DNA from: DATJFQ01 sp035495555
Lineage (GTDB): Bacteria; Acidobacteriota; Vicinamibacteria; Vicinamibacterales; 2-12-FULL-66-21
Direction: 5' to 3'
Assembly: GCA_035495555.1 (NCBI GenBank)
Contig: DATJFQ010000042.1
Coordinates: 62,001 to 126,000 of the forward strand
DNA: 64,000 nt
A program made the translations under genes and the position numbers. Under the pieces are notes generated by a model. That model saw only the letters and a list, made by a program, of their open reading frames with translations. It was not told the origin of the DNA and did no database searches. This document shows, one piece after another, positions 1-7,647 of this stretch (the first letter of the stretch is position 1; the number at the start of each line of letters is the position of its first letter).

Positions 1-350
1 ATCGCGTCGAGTTTTTCGGCAGCGTGGATGACGAGCGGCTTCTCGAACTGTACGCCGACGCGCTTGCGGTCGTCTATCCGCCGTTCGACGAAGACTTCGG
101 GTACGTGACGCTCGAAGCGTTTCTCGCACGCAAACCGGTGATCACGGCCACGGACTCCGGCGGTCCGAACGAGTTCGTCGTCGACGGCGTGAACGGATTT
201 TCGTGCCTCCCGGAACCGGAGGCGTTCGCACAGGCCATCAACGCGCTGAACGCCGACCGTCGCCGCGCTCAATCGCTGGGCGAGGCGGGTCAGGAGCGCG
301 CGCGCGGCATTACGTGGGATGGCGTTATTGAAAAGCTGGTCGCGGAATAG
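1..350 (+). CDS. Glycosyltransferase family 4/1, C-terminal fragment (cut by window edge)
   Basis: The reading frame is open from base 3 and ends at the stop at 348-350, leaving 115 visible residues. It is the second Rossmann half of a GT-B glycosyltransferase. FDEDFGYVTLEAF is the acidic E-x7-E nucleotide-sugar motif, followed by the usual KPVITATDSGGPNEFV loop and a C-terminal helix. The donor and acceptor cannot be told from this piece. It is co-oriented with the polysaccharide cluster that begins at 1474 but separated from it by a toxin-antitoxin pair, so it probably ends a further glycosyltransferase cluster to the left. Confidence 0.85.
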   Translation, partial: RVEFFGSVDDERLLELYADALAVVYPPFDEDFGYVTLEAFLARKPVITATDSGGPNEFVVDGVNGFSCLPEPEAFAQAINALNADRRRAQSLGEAGQERARGITWDGVIEKLVAE

Positions 351-354
351 GTGT

Positions 355-604
355 ATCTACGCAGCCTGTCGTTCTTGTCGTGGTCGATCGCCTGTTCGAA
401 CAATTGCCATGCGTTTCGCAGCGCGTCGGGCGTTCGCTTCGCCGGTTCGTACTTTCCGTGGAGAAACGCTCGTAGGCTGAGCCGTCGATTCGTCGCCGCG
501 CGGATTCCGCGTGCTGGATGTCGCTCGCGATGGCCGTGGCCCAGCATGTCCTGCGCCTCGTCGAGATCGGCGTCAGACCCTCTCGAGGTTGTCCGCCACA
601 AAAT
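355..604 (-). pseudogene. Frameshifted remnant of a TPR-containing regulator (CadC/adenylate-cyclase-associated type)
   Basis: No intact gene fits here, but minus-strand peptides in different frames line up in order with the linker and first TPR of the large transcriptional-regulator / adenylate-cyclase-associated TPR family. They are VADNLERV, then DADLDEAQD, then AIASDIQ and DGSAYE, then FLHGKYEPAKRTPDALRN followed by a LFEQAIDHDKND-like helix. The family pattern is roughly LWADxxDRDLxDVxAxQDEIAxAIA...EAYExYLxGRYxWNKRT...AIELFEQAIxxDP. At least three frame changes are needed, and nothing recognisable continues upstream, so it is a decayed fragment. Recognition is by eye; a profile search would settle it. 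Confidence 0.5.
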
Positions 605-644
605 GCGATCCGACTTGGGCGCAATCAGTCGCGTCAACCTCTGA

Positions 645-1082
645 TCAGCGCGGTCGGGGGCGGCGGCGGGGCGATGCATCGCGCGGTAGCAGCCGCGGAG
701 CATGGGCCAGCCGGACGGCACCGAAGTCGCGCAGATCGAGCGTGGCGATGTCGGCGCGCAGGCGCTCGGCCAGCGCCATGACGACGGCATCGACCAGGCC
801 GAGCTCGAGCGCCGCATGCCGCGCCGCCAGATCGTGCGCGGCCGCGAGATCGCGCGCCGAGCCCCACTCGATCGAGAAAGCGCCGGAGATCAGGTCCTCG
901 AACCAGAGACGCTCGGCGCGTTCACCGAGCTCCGTCGCGACGAGATAGGCCACTTCGGGAAGGATTGCCCATGGCAGCAGCCACGCGCCGGGATCCGCCG
1001 CGTAGATCGCGCGGAGCTGCGCGTGATGGCGATCCCCGCTATCGAGGAGCGCCAGGATCGCCCCCGTGTCAGCGACGATCAC
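645..1082 (-). CDS. vapC: PIN-domain ribonuclease toxin (VapC-like)
   Basis: The protein has 145 residues and begins (V/M)IVADTGAILALLDSGDRHH, the first PIN-domain strand with its metal-binding aspartate. Conserved acidic positions follow in LPEVAYLV and in DAVVMALAE...IATLDLRDF. PIN toxins cleave RNA, classically tRNA or rRNA, with Mg2+ held by this acidic cluster. The GTG start at 1082 overlaps the antitoxin stop by 14 bp, the usual vapBC coupling; a longer upstream frame exists but has no PIN homology. The last dozen residues are Arg/Pro-rich and may be a tail. The target RNA is unknown. Confidence 0.85.
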   Translation of the reverse strand: MIVADTGAILALLDSGDRHHAQLRAIYAADPGAWLLPWAILPEVAYLVATELGERAERLWFEDLISGAFSIEWGSARDLAAAHDLAARHAALELGLVDAVVMALAERLRADIATLDLRDFGAVRLAHAPRLLPRDASPRRRPRPR

Positions 1083-1323
1083 GGCGCGTCCGGCGGCCGG
1101 TTCGGCCCAGGCCGGCCAGCAGCGCTTCCGCCTGCTCGCCGAGGTTGCGCCGGCCGCTCGTGAACGCGCCGATGCTCTGCGGCACTCGCCGCTCTTCGTA
1201 GCGGGCGACGTATTGCGCCACCGCTTCCCGTACCAGCGCCGCGGGGGACCGCCGCACATCCATCGCAATCCGCTTCAGGCGCCGGTAGTCTGCGGGATCG
1301 AGATACAGCGTGGTTTTATCCAT
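1069..1323 (-). CDS. vapB: Ribbon-helix-helix antitoxin (VapB/CopG-like)
   Basis: This is an 84-residue basic protein. Its N-terminus MDKTTLYLDPADYRRLKRIA and the following SPAALVREAVAQYVARYEE give the strand-helix-helix of a ribbon-helix-helix DNA-binding dimer. The C-terminal part (about residues 50-84) would wrap the PIN toxin encoded immediately downstream. It is the first gene of a two-gene operon. The start codon lies against a 23-bp palindrome (1320-1342), as expected for autorepression by the antitoxin and toxin-antitoxin complex. Confidence 0.8.
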   Translation of the reverse strand: MDKTTLYLDPADYRRLKRIAMDVRRSPAALVREAVAQYVARYEERRVPQSIGAFTSGRRNLGEQAEALLAGLGRTGRRTRRDRR

Positions 1324-1342
1324 ATGTGGCTCACATATATGG
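1320..1342 (-). promoter_or_regulatory. Palindromic operator at the vapBC start
   Basis: CCATATGTG and CACATATATGG face each other across a 3-bp centre and include the antitoxin start codon. The AT-rich arms stand out in GC-rich surroundings and supply a TATATG-type -10 on the minus strand. Ribbon-helix-helix antitoxins usually bind such short palindromes and repress their own operon. Binding itself is inferred. Confidence 0.55.
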
Positions 1343-1440
1343 TATCACTCGCCGTGCCAGACGCCCGGAGGCGGACCGGCCGCCGGCGACGGCAAGGACG
1401 TCATCGACTCCGAGAACCCGGTCCTCCACGGCCCGCCTGT

Positions 1441-1446
1441 TACAAT
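1441..1446 (+). promoter_or_regulatory. Possible -10 element (TACAAT) upstream of the polysaccharide cluster
   Basis: TACAAT lies 28 bp before the ATG at 1474 in the 131-bp gap after the toxin-antitoxin operator. No convincing -35 is seen 16-18 bp upstream. The same hexamer occurs before the genes at 12242 and 19473, so it may be a usual weak promoter form in this genome. Confidence 0.3.
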
Positions 1447-1473
1447 CGGCGCGACGCCACGCACGCCGCCGTG

Positions 1474-2490
1474 ATGAAGAAGCTGATCATCCAGATCCCG
1501 TGCCTGAACGAGGCGCAGACGCTGCCCGCAACGCTGGCGGACCTGCCGCGCTCCATCTCGGGCATCGACGTCATCGAGGTCCTGGTCATCGACGACGGGT
1601 CGCGCGATGGGACGGCGGAGGTCGCGCGTGCGTGCGGCGTCGACCACATCGTCCGGATGCGCCGCAACAAGGGACTGGCGGCCGCGTTCACGGCCGGCAT
1701 CGATGCGTGTCTCAAGGCCGGCGCGGACTACATCGTCAATACGGACGCGGATAATCAGTACGCGGGGCACGAGATCCCCCGCCTGCTCGAGCCGCTGCTG
1801 CGCGGCGAGGCCGACATCTGCATCGGCGACCGCAACATCGCCGAACTGCAGCACATGTCGTGGCGCAAGCGCCAGCTGCAGCGCCTGGGCAGCTGGGTGG
1901 TGCGCCAGGTGTCCAACACCACGGTTCCCGATACGACGAGCGGTTTCCGCGCGTATACGCGCGAGGCCGCGCTCCGCATGCACATCGTCTCGGAGTTCTC
2001 CTACACGCTCGAGTCGATCATCCAGGCCGGCAAGAAGCGGATGGCGATCGCGCACGTGCCGGTGGCGACGAATCCCCGCACCCGCGATTCGCGGCTGTTC
2101 GACAGCATCTGGGGCTACGTCAAGCGCTCGTCCGCGACGATCGTCCGCATCTACGCGATGTACGAGCCGCTGAAGGTGTTCAGCTACATCGGCATCGCGG
2201 TGTTCAGCGTCGGATTCATCATCGCGCTGCGGTTCGTGTATCTGTACCTGACGTCGTTCACCGGCGGCGGCCGGTACATTCAGTCCCTGATCTTCGCCGC
2301 GGTCCTGATGATCGTCGGGTTCCAGGTGGTGCTCATCGGCCTGCTCGCCGACGTCATGTCGGCGAACCGGAAGCTGCTCGAAGACGTGCTCTATCGCGTG
2401 CGCACGATCGAGATCGCGTCGATGCCTCCGGAGCACGAGCTCCCGCACATCGAGCACACCCACGCTCCCGGTGATCGGTGGGAGCACTAG
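1474..2490 (+). CDS. Glycosyltransferase family 2 with two C-terminal membrane segments (GtrB/DPM-like)
   Basis: The protein has 338 residues. The GT-A fold shows IPCLNEAQTL at 8-17, VIDDGSRDG at 38-46, the metal-binding DAD at 91-93 and TTSGFRAY near 154-161. Two hydrophobic segments (about 236-256 and 270-294) follow. This plan matches enzymes that load a sugar onto undecaprenyl phosphate at the inner membrane face for later use by periplasmic GT-C transferases, of which several are encoded nearby. The ATG at 1474 begins the conserved domain; the frame is open further upstream but has no homology. It is the first gene of the long plus-strand cluster. The sugar is unknown. Confidence 0.85.
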   Translation: MKKLIIQIPCLNEAQTLPATLADLPRSISGIDVIEVLVIDDGSRDGTAEVARACGVDHIVRMRRNKGLAAAFTAGIDACLKAGADYIVNTDADNQYAGHEIPRLLEPLLRGEADICIGDRNIAELQHMSWRKRQLQRLGSWVVRQVSNTTVPDTTSGFRAYTREAALRMHIVSEFSYTLESIIQAGKKRMAIAHVPVATNPRTRDSRLFDSIWGYVKRSSATIVRIYAMYEPLKVFSYIGIAVFSVGFIIALRFVYLYLTSFTGGGRYIQSLIFAAVLMIVGFQVVLIGLLADVMSANRKLLEDVLYRVRTIEIASMPPEHELPHIEHTHAPGDRWEH

Positions 2491-2502
2491 GATGAAATCG
2501 CG

Positions 2503-2559
2503 TCAACTCCCAACTTCCAACTCCCAACTCCCAAGAAGACGGTTCGTTGGGAATTGTCG
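2503..2559. repeat. Intergenic hairpin element, CAACTCCCAA / TTGGGAATTG type (copy 1)
   Basis: A run of CAACTTCCAACTCCCAACTCCC-type pyrimidine-rich units is followed by TTGGGAATTG at 2547-2556. This pairs with CAACTCCCAA at 2525-2534 in 9 of 10 positions across a 12-base loop. Related elements lie at 18591, 33912 and 37551. It occupies the gap between two GT2 genes. Confidence 0.6.
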
Positions 2560-2583
2560 TCTGCGTTTTTCAGCAGGCTGCTA

Positions 2584-3444
2584 GTGGCTGACCCGTCGAG
2601 CGTCAGCATCGTCATTCCCGCGCTGAACGAAGAGGCGTCGATAGGCGGCGTCGTCGCGACGCTCCGCGAAGCCGCCCCATGGCTCGAGATCCTCGTGATC
2701 GACGACGGATCGACGGACGCAACCGCGGACCGCGCCGACGCGGCGGGCGCGACCGTCATTCGGCATCCCTACAACAAAGGCAACGGCGCGGCGGTGAAGA
2801 GCGGGATCCGGCGCGCGCAAGGTGAGTACGTGCTGGTGCTGGATGCGGACGGGCAGCACCCGCCGGAAGACGCGCTGCGGATCGTCGCACGGCTCGGCGA
2901 GTACGACCTCGTCATCGGGGCGAGGGCCGACGAGACGCAGGCAACCGCTGCGCGGCGCGCGGGCAATGCGCTCCTGAACAACGTCGCCAGCTTCCTGACC
3001 GGCCGCACGATTCCGGATCTCACCTCAGGGTTCCGCGCCGCGCGCCGGGAGTGCCTGCGCGAATTCCTTCACCTGCTGCCCAACGGCTTCTCGACGCCGA
3101 CCACGACGACGCTCGCGTTCATGAAGGCGGGCTACAACGTGGCGTTCGAGCCCATTCACGCGCGGCGGCGGAGCGGGCAATCGAAGATCCGCCTCGCCAG
3201 CGACGGCGCGCGGTTCTTCGTCATCATCCTGAAGATCATCACGCTCTTCAGCCCGCTGCGGATTTTCCTGCCCGTCAGCGCCGCGGCGTTCGTGCTCGGC
3301 GCCGGATATGCCCTCTGGACCATCTACTGGCAATCGCACGTGGCGAACTCGTCGGTGCTGCTCATCATGTTCGCCGTGATCGTATTTCTCGTGGGCCTCG
3401 TCTCGGAGCAGATTTCGGCGCTGCGCTTCGAAGGACGGCAGTGA
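2584..3444 (+). CDS. Glycosyltransferase family 2 with C-terminal membrane segments
   Basis: The protein has 286 residues from the GTG at 2584. VSIVIPALNEEASI (7-20), VIDDGSTDAT (38-47), LDADGQHPPED (86-96) and LTSGFRAARR (147-156) mark a GT-A enzyme of the dolichol-phosphate-mannose synthase / GtrB group. Two hydrophobic stretches (about 227-248 and 257-276) anchor the C-terminus. A TTG at 2554 would add ten residues but lies inside the intergenic hairpin element, so the GTG is preferred. It probably makes a polyprenyl-phosphate sugar for the membrane glycosyltransferase that follows. Confidence 0.85.
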   Translation: MADPSSVSIVIPALNEEASIGGVVATLREAAPWLEILVIDDGSTDATADRADAAGATVIRHPYNKGNGAAVKSGIRRAQGEYVLVLDADGQHPPEDALRIVARLGEYDLVIGARADETQATAARRAGNALLNNVASFLTGRTIPDLTSGFRAARRECLREFLHLLPNGFSTPTTTTLAFMKAGYNVAFEPIHARRRSGQSKIRLASDGARFFVIILKIITLFSPLRIFLPVSAAAFVLGAGYALWTIYWQSHVANSSVLLIMFAVIVFLVGLVSEQISALRFEGRQ

Positions 3445-3463
3445 TCGTTCACGCTTTGCGTGG

Positions 3464-3530
3464 GGTGCTGGGGGCTTTGGTGCCTCGGACGGGTGCTGGG
3501 GCGTGTTGGGGGCTTCGGGCCTCGGACGGG
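3464..3530. repeat. G-rich duplicated repeat in the 3445-3590 gap
   Basis: Two imperfect copies of a roughly 30-bp unit, at 3464-3493 and 3502-3530, share TTGGGGGCTT-like and CCTCGGACGGG cores. A shorter third piece lies near 3546. Seven or more runs of three to five guanines occur on the plus strand within 80 bp, which would permit a G-quadruplex. The gap has no gene; the start of the next gene has its own GGGAG ribosome-binding site. Confidence 0.55.
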
Positions 3531-3590
3531 GTGCCGCGCGGCGTGGGTGCTTGGGGCTGCAGTGCGTGAAATAAATGGCGGGAGCCGGCG

Positions 3591-4892
3591 TTGAGGGGGA
3601 CGCGACGGTGGGTTATCGCCGCCGCCGCAGTGGGCCTGCTGCTGCGGCTGGCCTTCGGGCTCTTCTACTGGACGCACGAGCCGCTCACGCACGACGAGCG
3701 CGAATACCTGGCACTCGCGCGCAGCCTGGTGCGCGGTGAGGGGCTGCACTATCCGGCCGACGAACCCGCGCCCGGCACCGGCCAACAGTTCGGGCGCGCA
3801 CCCGGATATCCGGCGTTCCTTGCGCTGCTGCACGTCAGCCATCCCGTCGAGCACGTGCCGGCGCGCGTCAAGATCGCGCAGTCGATCGTCGGCGCGTGCG
3901 GGATCCTGCTCATCGCGGCTATCGCGCGCCGCCTCGCCGGCGATCGCGCCGCGGTGTGCGCCGCGATCGTTGCCGCCATCTATCCACCACTCGCCTGGAC
4001 CCCGGCGTATGCGCTGAGCGAGACGCTCTATTCGACCGTCGCACTCGCGGCGGCGTGGACGCTCGCAAAGGCAGCCCGGCCGGCGCCAGCCGCGGCCATC
4101 GCCCGATCAGTCGTGACCGCAGCAGTTCTCACGGCGCTGGCCATTCTCATCCGCCCTGCCATCCTGCTCTTCGTTCCGCTGGCCGCCGCGTGGTTGTGGG
4201 CGCTCCCGCAGCGCCGCGCAGCGCGCAATGCCGTCGCCTTCGTGGCCATCACGGTGTGCTGCCTGCTGCCGTGGACGATTCGCAATTACCGCACCTACGG
4301 TCGCTGGATACTCGTCGCCTCTGAAGGCGGCGTGACGTTCTGGACCGGCAACCATCCGCTCGCGACCGGCGAAGGGGATCTCGCCACCAACCCTGCACTG
4401 AAGGCTGCGGAAATCGAATTCCGCCGGTCGCACGCGCCGATGACACCGGAACGGCTCGAACCGCTCTATTACCGGGACGCCTTCCGCTGGATCCGGGAGA
4501 ACCCCGCCGCGTGGATCAGGCTCGAACTGCGAAAGCTCTTCTTCACGATCGTTCCTGTCGGTCCGTCGTATGCGGTACACTCCGCAAGATACCGGATCGC
4601 CTCCGCCGGCAGCTATCTGCTGCTGCTGCCGTTTGCGGCCGCGGGCGCGTGGCGGCTCCGGACCCGAGCGGCCGCTCGTTCGGAGCGTGCCGAGCCGGCC
4701 GGCGTTGAAGCTGATGGCGCGGCCGCGGTGCCGCTCTGGCTCATGGCTGCGGCGACCATCGCCGCGGGCCTGGTGTTTTTCCCGCAGGAGCGGTTCAGAA
4801 TTCCCGTCGTCGATCCGGCGCTGATCGTTGCGGCCGCGGCGCTGGCGGGCGTGCGCACACATGAACGCATTAGTCGTCGTTCCCACGTATAA
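3591..4892 (+). CDS. ArnT/PMT-like (GT39 family) membrane glycosyltransferase
   Basis: The 433-residue protein has about nine to ten hydrophobic helices. The first periplasmic loop contains HDEREYLALARSLVRGEG, the acidic His-Asp-Glu motif expected for the GT-C active site, followed by PGYPAFLALL. GT-C enzymes take a sugar from a polyprenyl phosphate and place it on lipid or protein on the outer face. The TTG at 3591 follows GGCGGGAG at good spacing. The end overlaps the next GT2 by 32 bp, so the two are translationally linked. Donor and acceptor are unknown. Confidence 0.75.
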   Translation: MRGTRRWVIAAAAVGLLLRLAFGLFYWTHEPLTHDEREYLALARSLVRGEGLHYPADEPAPGTGQQFGRAPGYPAFLALLHVSHPVEHVPARVKIAQSIVGACGILLIAAIARRLAGDRAAVCAAIVAAIYPPLAWTPAYALSETLYSTVALAAAWTLAKAARPAPAAAIARSVVTAAVLTALAILIRPAILLFVPLAAAWLWALPQRRAARNAVAFVAITVCCLLPWTIRNYRTYGRWILVASEGGVTFWTGNHPLATGEGDLATNPALKAAEIEFRRSHAPMTPERLEPLYYRDAFRWIRENPAAWIRLELRKLFFTIVPVGPSYAVHSARYRIASAGSYLLLLPFAAAGAWRLRTRAAARSERAEPAGVEADGAAAVPLWLMAAATIAAGLVFFPQERFRIPVVDPALIVAAAALAGVRTHERISRRSHV

Positions 4893-5592
4893 CGAACGCG
4901 AGAACCTGCCGGTACTGGCCGCCGGCGTACTGCAGCACGCAGGATTCCGGCTGCTGGTGGTCGACGACGGATCGCCGGATGGAACAGGCCGGATTGCAGA
5001 CGAACTCGCCGCGGCAAATCCGCAACGCGTGCAGGTGATGCATCGAACCGGACCGCGCGGCCTCGGACGTTCGTATATCGATGGGCTGCAGCTCGCGATC
5101 GGAGACGCGTCGGTCGACTTCGTGTGCCAGATGGACGCCGACCTCTCGCATAACCCCGACTACCTGCCCGATCTCGTGGCCGCCGCAGAGACCCACGACA
5201 TCGTGATCGGGTCGCGCTACCTTCACGGTGTCAGCGTGGTGAACTGGCCGCTGCATCGCATTTTTCTGAGCGCGTTCGCGAATCGTTACATTCGCTTCGT
5301 CACGCATCTCTCGGCGACCGACTGCACGAGCGGCTTTCGTTGCTGGCGCCGCGAAGCGCTCGCGCGACTGCCGATCGGCAGCATGGTGTCGGACGGGTAC
5401 GCGTTCCTGGTCGAAATGCTCTTCGAGGCGAAGCGCCGGCACTTTCGTCTCGCGGAAGTGCCGATCATCTTCGTCGAACGCCGCGTCGGTCATTCGAAAG
5501 TGTCATCGGCCGTCCTGTTCGAATCGCTGATCATGCCGTGGCGTCTCGCGTTCAGCCGCGCGCGCCCGGACGCTGCGCCTCCGCTCTCGTGA
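4861..5592 (+). CDS. Polyprenol monophosphomannose synthase-like GT2
   Basis: The 243-residue soluble protein has VVPTYNERENLPVL near its start, VVDDGSPDGTG, QMDADLSHNPDYLP and CTSGFRCWRREAL. These match the Dpm1/Ppm1 family, which moves mannose (or a similar sugar) from a GDP or UDP donor to polyprenyl phosphate. No membrane segment is present, unlike the first two GT2 genes. The ATG at 4861 starts directly at the conserved first strand and lies inside the end of the preceding membrane transferase gene, a sensible donor-maker and donor-user pair. Confidence 0.85.
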   Translation: MNALVVVPTYNERENLPVLAAGVLQHAGFRLLVVDDGSPDGTGRIADELAAANPQRVQVMHRTGPRGLGRSYIDGLQLAIGDASVDFVCQMDADLSHNPDYLPDLVAAAETHDIVIGSRYLHGVSVVNWPLHRIFLSAFANRYIRFVTHLSATDCTSGFRCWRREALARLPIGSMVSDGYAFLVEMLFEAKRRHFRLAEVPIIFVERRVGHSKVSSAVLFESLIMPWRLAFSRARPDAAPPLS

Positions 5593-6833
5593 GCACGCGC
5601 CACGTCGTCGTCATGGTCACGACGTCCTACCCGCGGTTTCCTGGCGACAGCGTGGGCACGTTCCTGGAGCCGATCGCCAAACACGTGGCGGCCATCGGCC
5701 ACGAGGTGCACATCGTTGCGCCGTGGCATCCGTTGATCCAGCGAGGACGCGAGGAAGACGGTGTCTTCTTCCATTTTTTCAGGTACGCGCCCTCGCCCTC
5801 GCTGAACGTGTTCGGCTACGCGGCGGGACTGCGTGAGGACGTGAGGGTGCGCGGTGCGGCGTGGGCGGCGACGCCGCTCGCGCTCGCCGCCGGGTGGTTC
5901 AAGGCGCTGCGCGTCGCGCAGAAGCGGCGCGCGACCGTCATGCACGGTCATTGGGTGGTGCCCGGCGGAGCGATTGCCGCCGCCGCGAGGCCATCGCTTC
6001 CACTCGTTGTCAGCCTGCACGGATCGGATGTGTTCGTCGCGGAATCGAATCGCGCCGTCGGGCACGTCGCACGACGCGTTTTCGATCGCGCAGGCTTCGT
6101 CACGGCATGCAGCCGGGACCTCGCGGACCGCGCCGAACGCCTTGGCGCGCGTTCCGACCGGATGGAAGTCGTCCCTTACGGCGTCGACATCGCCCGATTT
6201 CGTCCGGCTGCGGCAAACCGTGACGGGATTCGCGCACGCGTCAACGCAGCGCCCGGCCAGGCGCTCATCGTTGCGGCCGGGCGGCTCGTCCGGAAAAAAG
6301 GATTCGAGTACCTGATTGACGCGCTTCCGCTCGTGAAGTCGGAGCGCCGGCCGCTGCTCGTGATCGCCGGCGCGGGCGATCTCGACCGCGAGCTGCGCGC
6401 CCGCGCGGCCCGAAGCGGCGCCGGCGATCGGGTCGTGTTTCTCGGCAACCAGACCCAGGACGAGGTCGGCGAATGGTTCGCCGCGGCGGACGTCGTCGCC
6501 GCCCCCTCGGTGCGCGACGACCGCGGCAATGTCGACGGGCTGCCGAATACCGTGCTGGAGGCCCTGGCGTCAGCGGCCCCGCTCGTGGCCACCTCTGCGG
6601 GCGGAATCGGCGGCGTGGTGGAAAATGGACGGACCGGCCTCATCGTGGGGGAGCGCGACGCCGCCGCGCTGGCGGGTGCAATCGATGCCCTGCTGGCGGA
6701 TGCTGGACAGGCGCGGGCGCTCGGATCGGCTGGCCGAGCATTGGTGGAAACTCGGTTCGGCTGGGGGCGCGTCGCGGAGCGGCTGTCGGCCGCCTATGAC
6801 CGTGCGCTTGCCTTCGCCCGCCACGGCCGTTAA
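5589..6833 (+). CDS. Glycosyltransferase family 4 (GT-B)
   Basis: The 414-residue protein shows the N-terminal acceptor domain with PRFPGDSVGTFLEPIAKHVA and HIVAPWHP, LHGSDVFVAESN in the middle, then VVPYGVDIARF, AGRLVRKKGFEYLIDAL and GLPNTVLEALASAAPLVAT with its E-x7-E-like motif. This is a retaining GT4, typical of capsule, LPS and exopolysaccharide clusters. GTG at 5589 overlaps the previous stop as GTGA, giving translational coupling. The specific sugar linkage cannot be read from the sequence. Confidence 0.88.
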   Translation: MSTRHVVVMVTTSYPRFPGDSVGTFLEPIAKHVAAIGHEVHIVAPWHPLIQRGREEDGVFFHFFRYAPSPSLNVFGYAAGLREDVRVRGAAWAATPLALAAGWFKALRVAQKRRATVMHGHWVVPGGAIAAAARPSLPLVVSLHGSDVFVAESNRAVGHVARRVFDRAGFVTACSRDLADRAERLGARSDRMEVVPYGVDIARFRPAAANRDGIRARVNAAPGQALIVAAGRLVRKKGFEYLIDALPLVKSERRPLLVIAGAGDLDRELRARAARSGAGDRVVFLGNQTQDEVGEWFAAADVVAAPSVRDDRGNVDGLPNTVLEALASAAPLVATSAGGIGGVVENGRTGLIVGERDAAALAGAIDALLADAGQARALGSAGRALVETRFGWGRVAERLSAAYDRALAFARHGR

Positions 6834-6849
6834 CATTCACGGTTCATTC

Positions 6850-7647
6850 ATGGTTGGATCGAGGCCGCCGTCGCGCACCGCAGCACCACACGCGGCAGGG
6901 CTCAGCGTGTTTTTTCCTGCGTACAACGACAGCGGAACCATCGCCAGCCTCGTGATTTCCGCGATTCGTACCGCGCAGCGCCTCACGCCCGATTTCGAGG
7001 TCATCGTCGTCAACGACGGCAGCGCCGACAACACGGCGGACATCCTCGACGACCTCGCCGAGAAGTACCCGCAGGTGCGCGTGATTCATCACGAGCGGAA
7101 CAAAGGCTACGGCGGGGCGCTGCGGACTGGTTTCGCCAACGCCACGCGCGACGTCGTCTTCTACACGGACGGCGATGCCCAGTACGATCCGTCAGAAATG
7201 GAGCTGCTGTGGGCGCGCTTCACTGAGGATGTGGACCTGGTGAACGGTTACAAGATCAGCCGCTCGGATCCGCTGCACCGGATCGTCATCGGTCGCATTT
7301 ACCACCATACGGTAAAGTTGCTTTTCGGCCTGAAAGTACGCGACGTCGACTGCGATTTCCGGATGATGCGCCGTTCGATTTTCGAAGCGGTGCGGCTGGA
7401 CAAGAACAGCGGCGTGATCTGCCTGGAAATGATGAAGAAGATCCAGGACGCCGGGTTCAGAATCGCCGAAGTCCCGGTGCACCACTATCACCGCGCGTAC
7501 GGGAAGTCGCAGTTCTTCAACTTCAGCCGCCTCGCGCGTACCGCCGTCGACGTCGGAAGGCTCTGGTTCGCGCTCGTCGTCCGCCGCGAGCACATCGGAG
7601 CGGCCGCCGCTCCCGCGCTTCCGCACGCCACGAAGGACCGTCTGTGA
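6850..7647 (+). CDS. Glycosyltransferase family 2
   Basis: The 265-residue protein has LSVFFPAYNDSGTIASLVIS, VIVVNDGSADNTADIL, NKGYGGALRTGF, YTDGDAQYDPSEM and VDCDFRMMRRSIF, the full GT-A set of the DPM/polyprenyl-phosphate glucose synthase type. It has no clear membrane helix, and its end overlaps the epimerase gene as GTGA. The ATG at 6850 follows a 16-bp gap after the GT4 stop; an upstream extension has no homology. It probably supplies a lipid-linked sugar within the same pathway. Confidence 0.82.
   Translation: MVGSRPPSRTAAPHAAGLSVFFPAYNDSGTIASLVISAIRTAQRLTPDFEVIVVNDGSADNTADILDDLAEKYPQVRVIHHERNKGYGGALRTGFANATRDVVFYTDGDAQYDPSEMELLWARFTEDVDLVNGYKISRSDPLHRIVIGRIYHHTVKLLFGLKVRDVDCDFRMMRRSIFEAVRLDKNSGVICLEMMKKIQDAGFRIAEVPVHHYHRAYGKSQFFNFSRLARTAVDVGRLWFALVVRREHIGAAAAPALPHATKDRL

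Noticed and set aside
355..604. Tyrosine-recombinase fragment
   Set aside because: A stretch resembling LGHxHR was considered, but the catalytic Arg/His/Tyr set is missing and the neighbouring peptides match a TPR-regulator linker and TPR in order.
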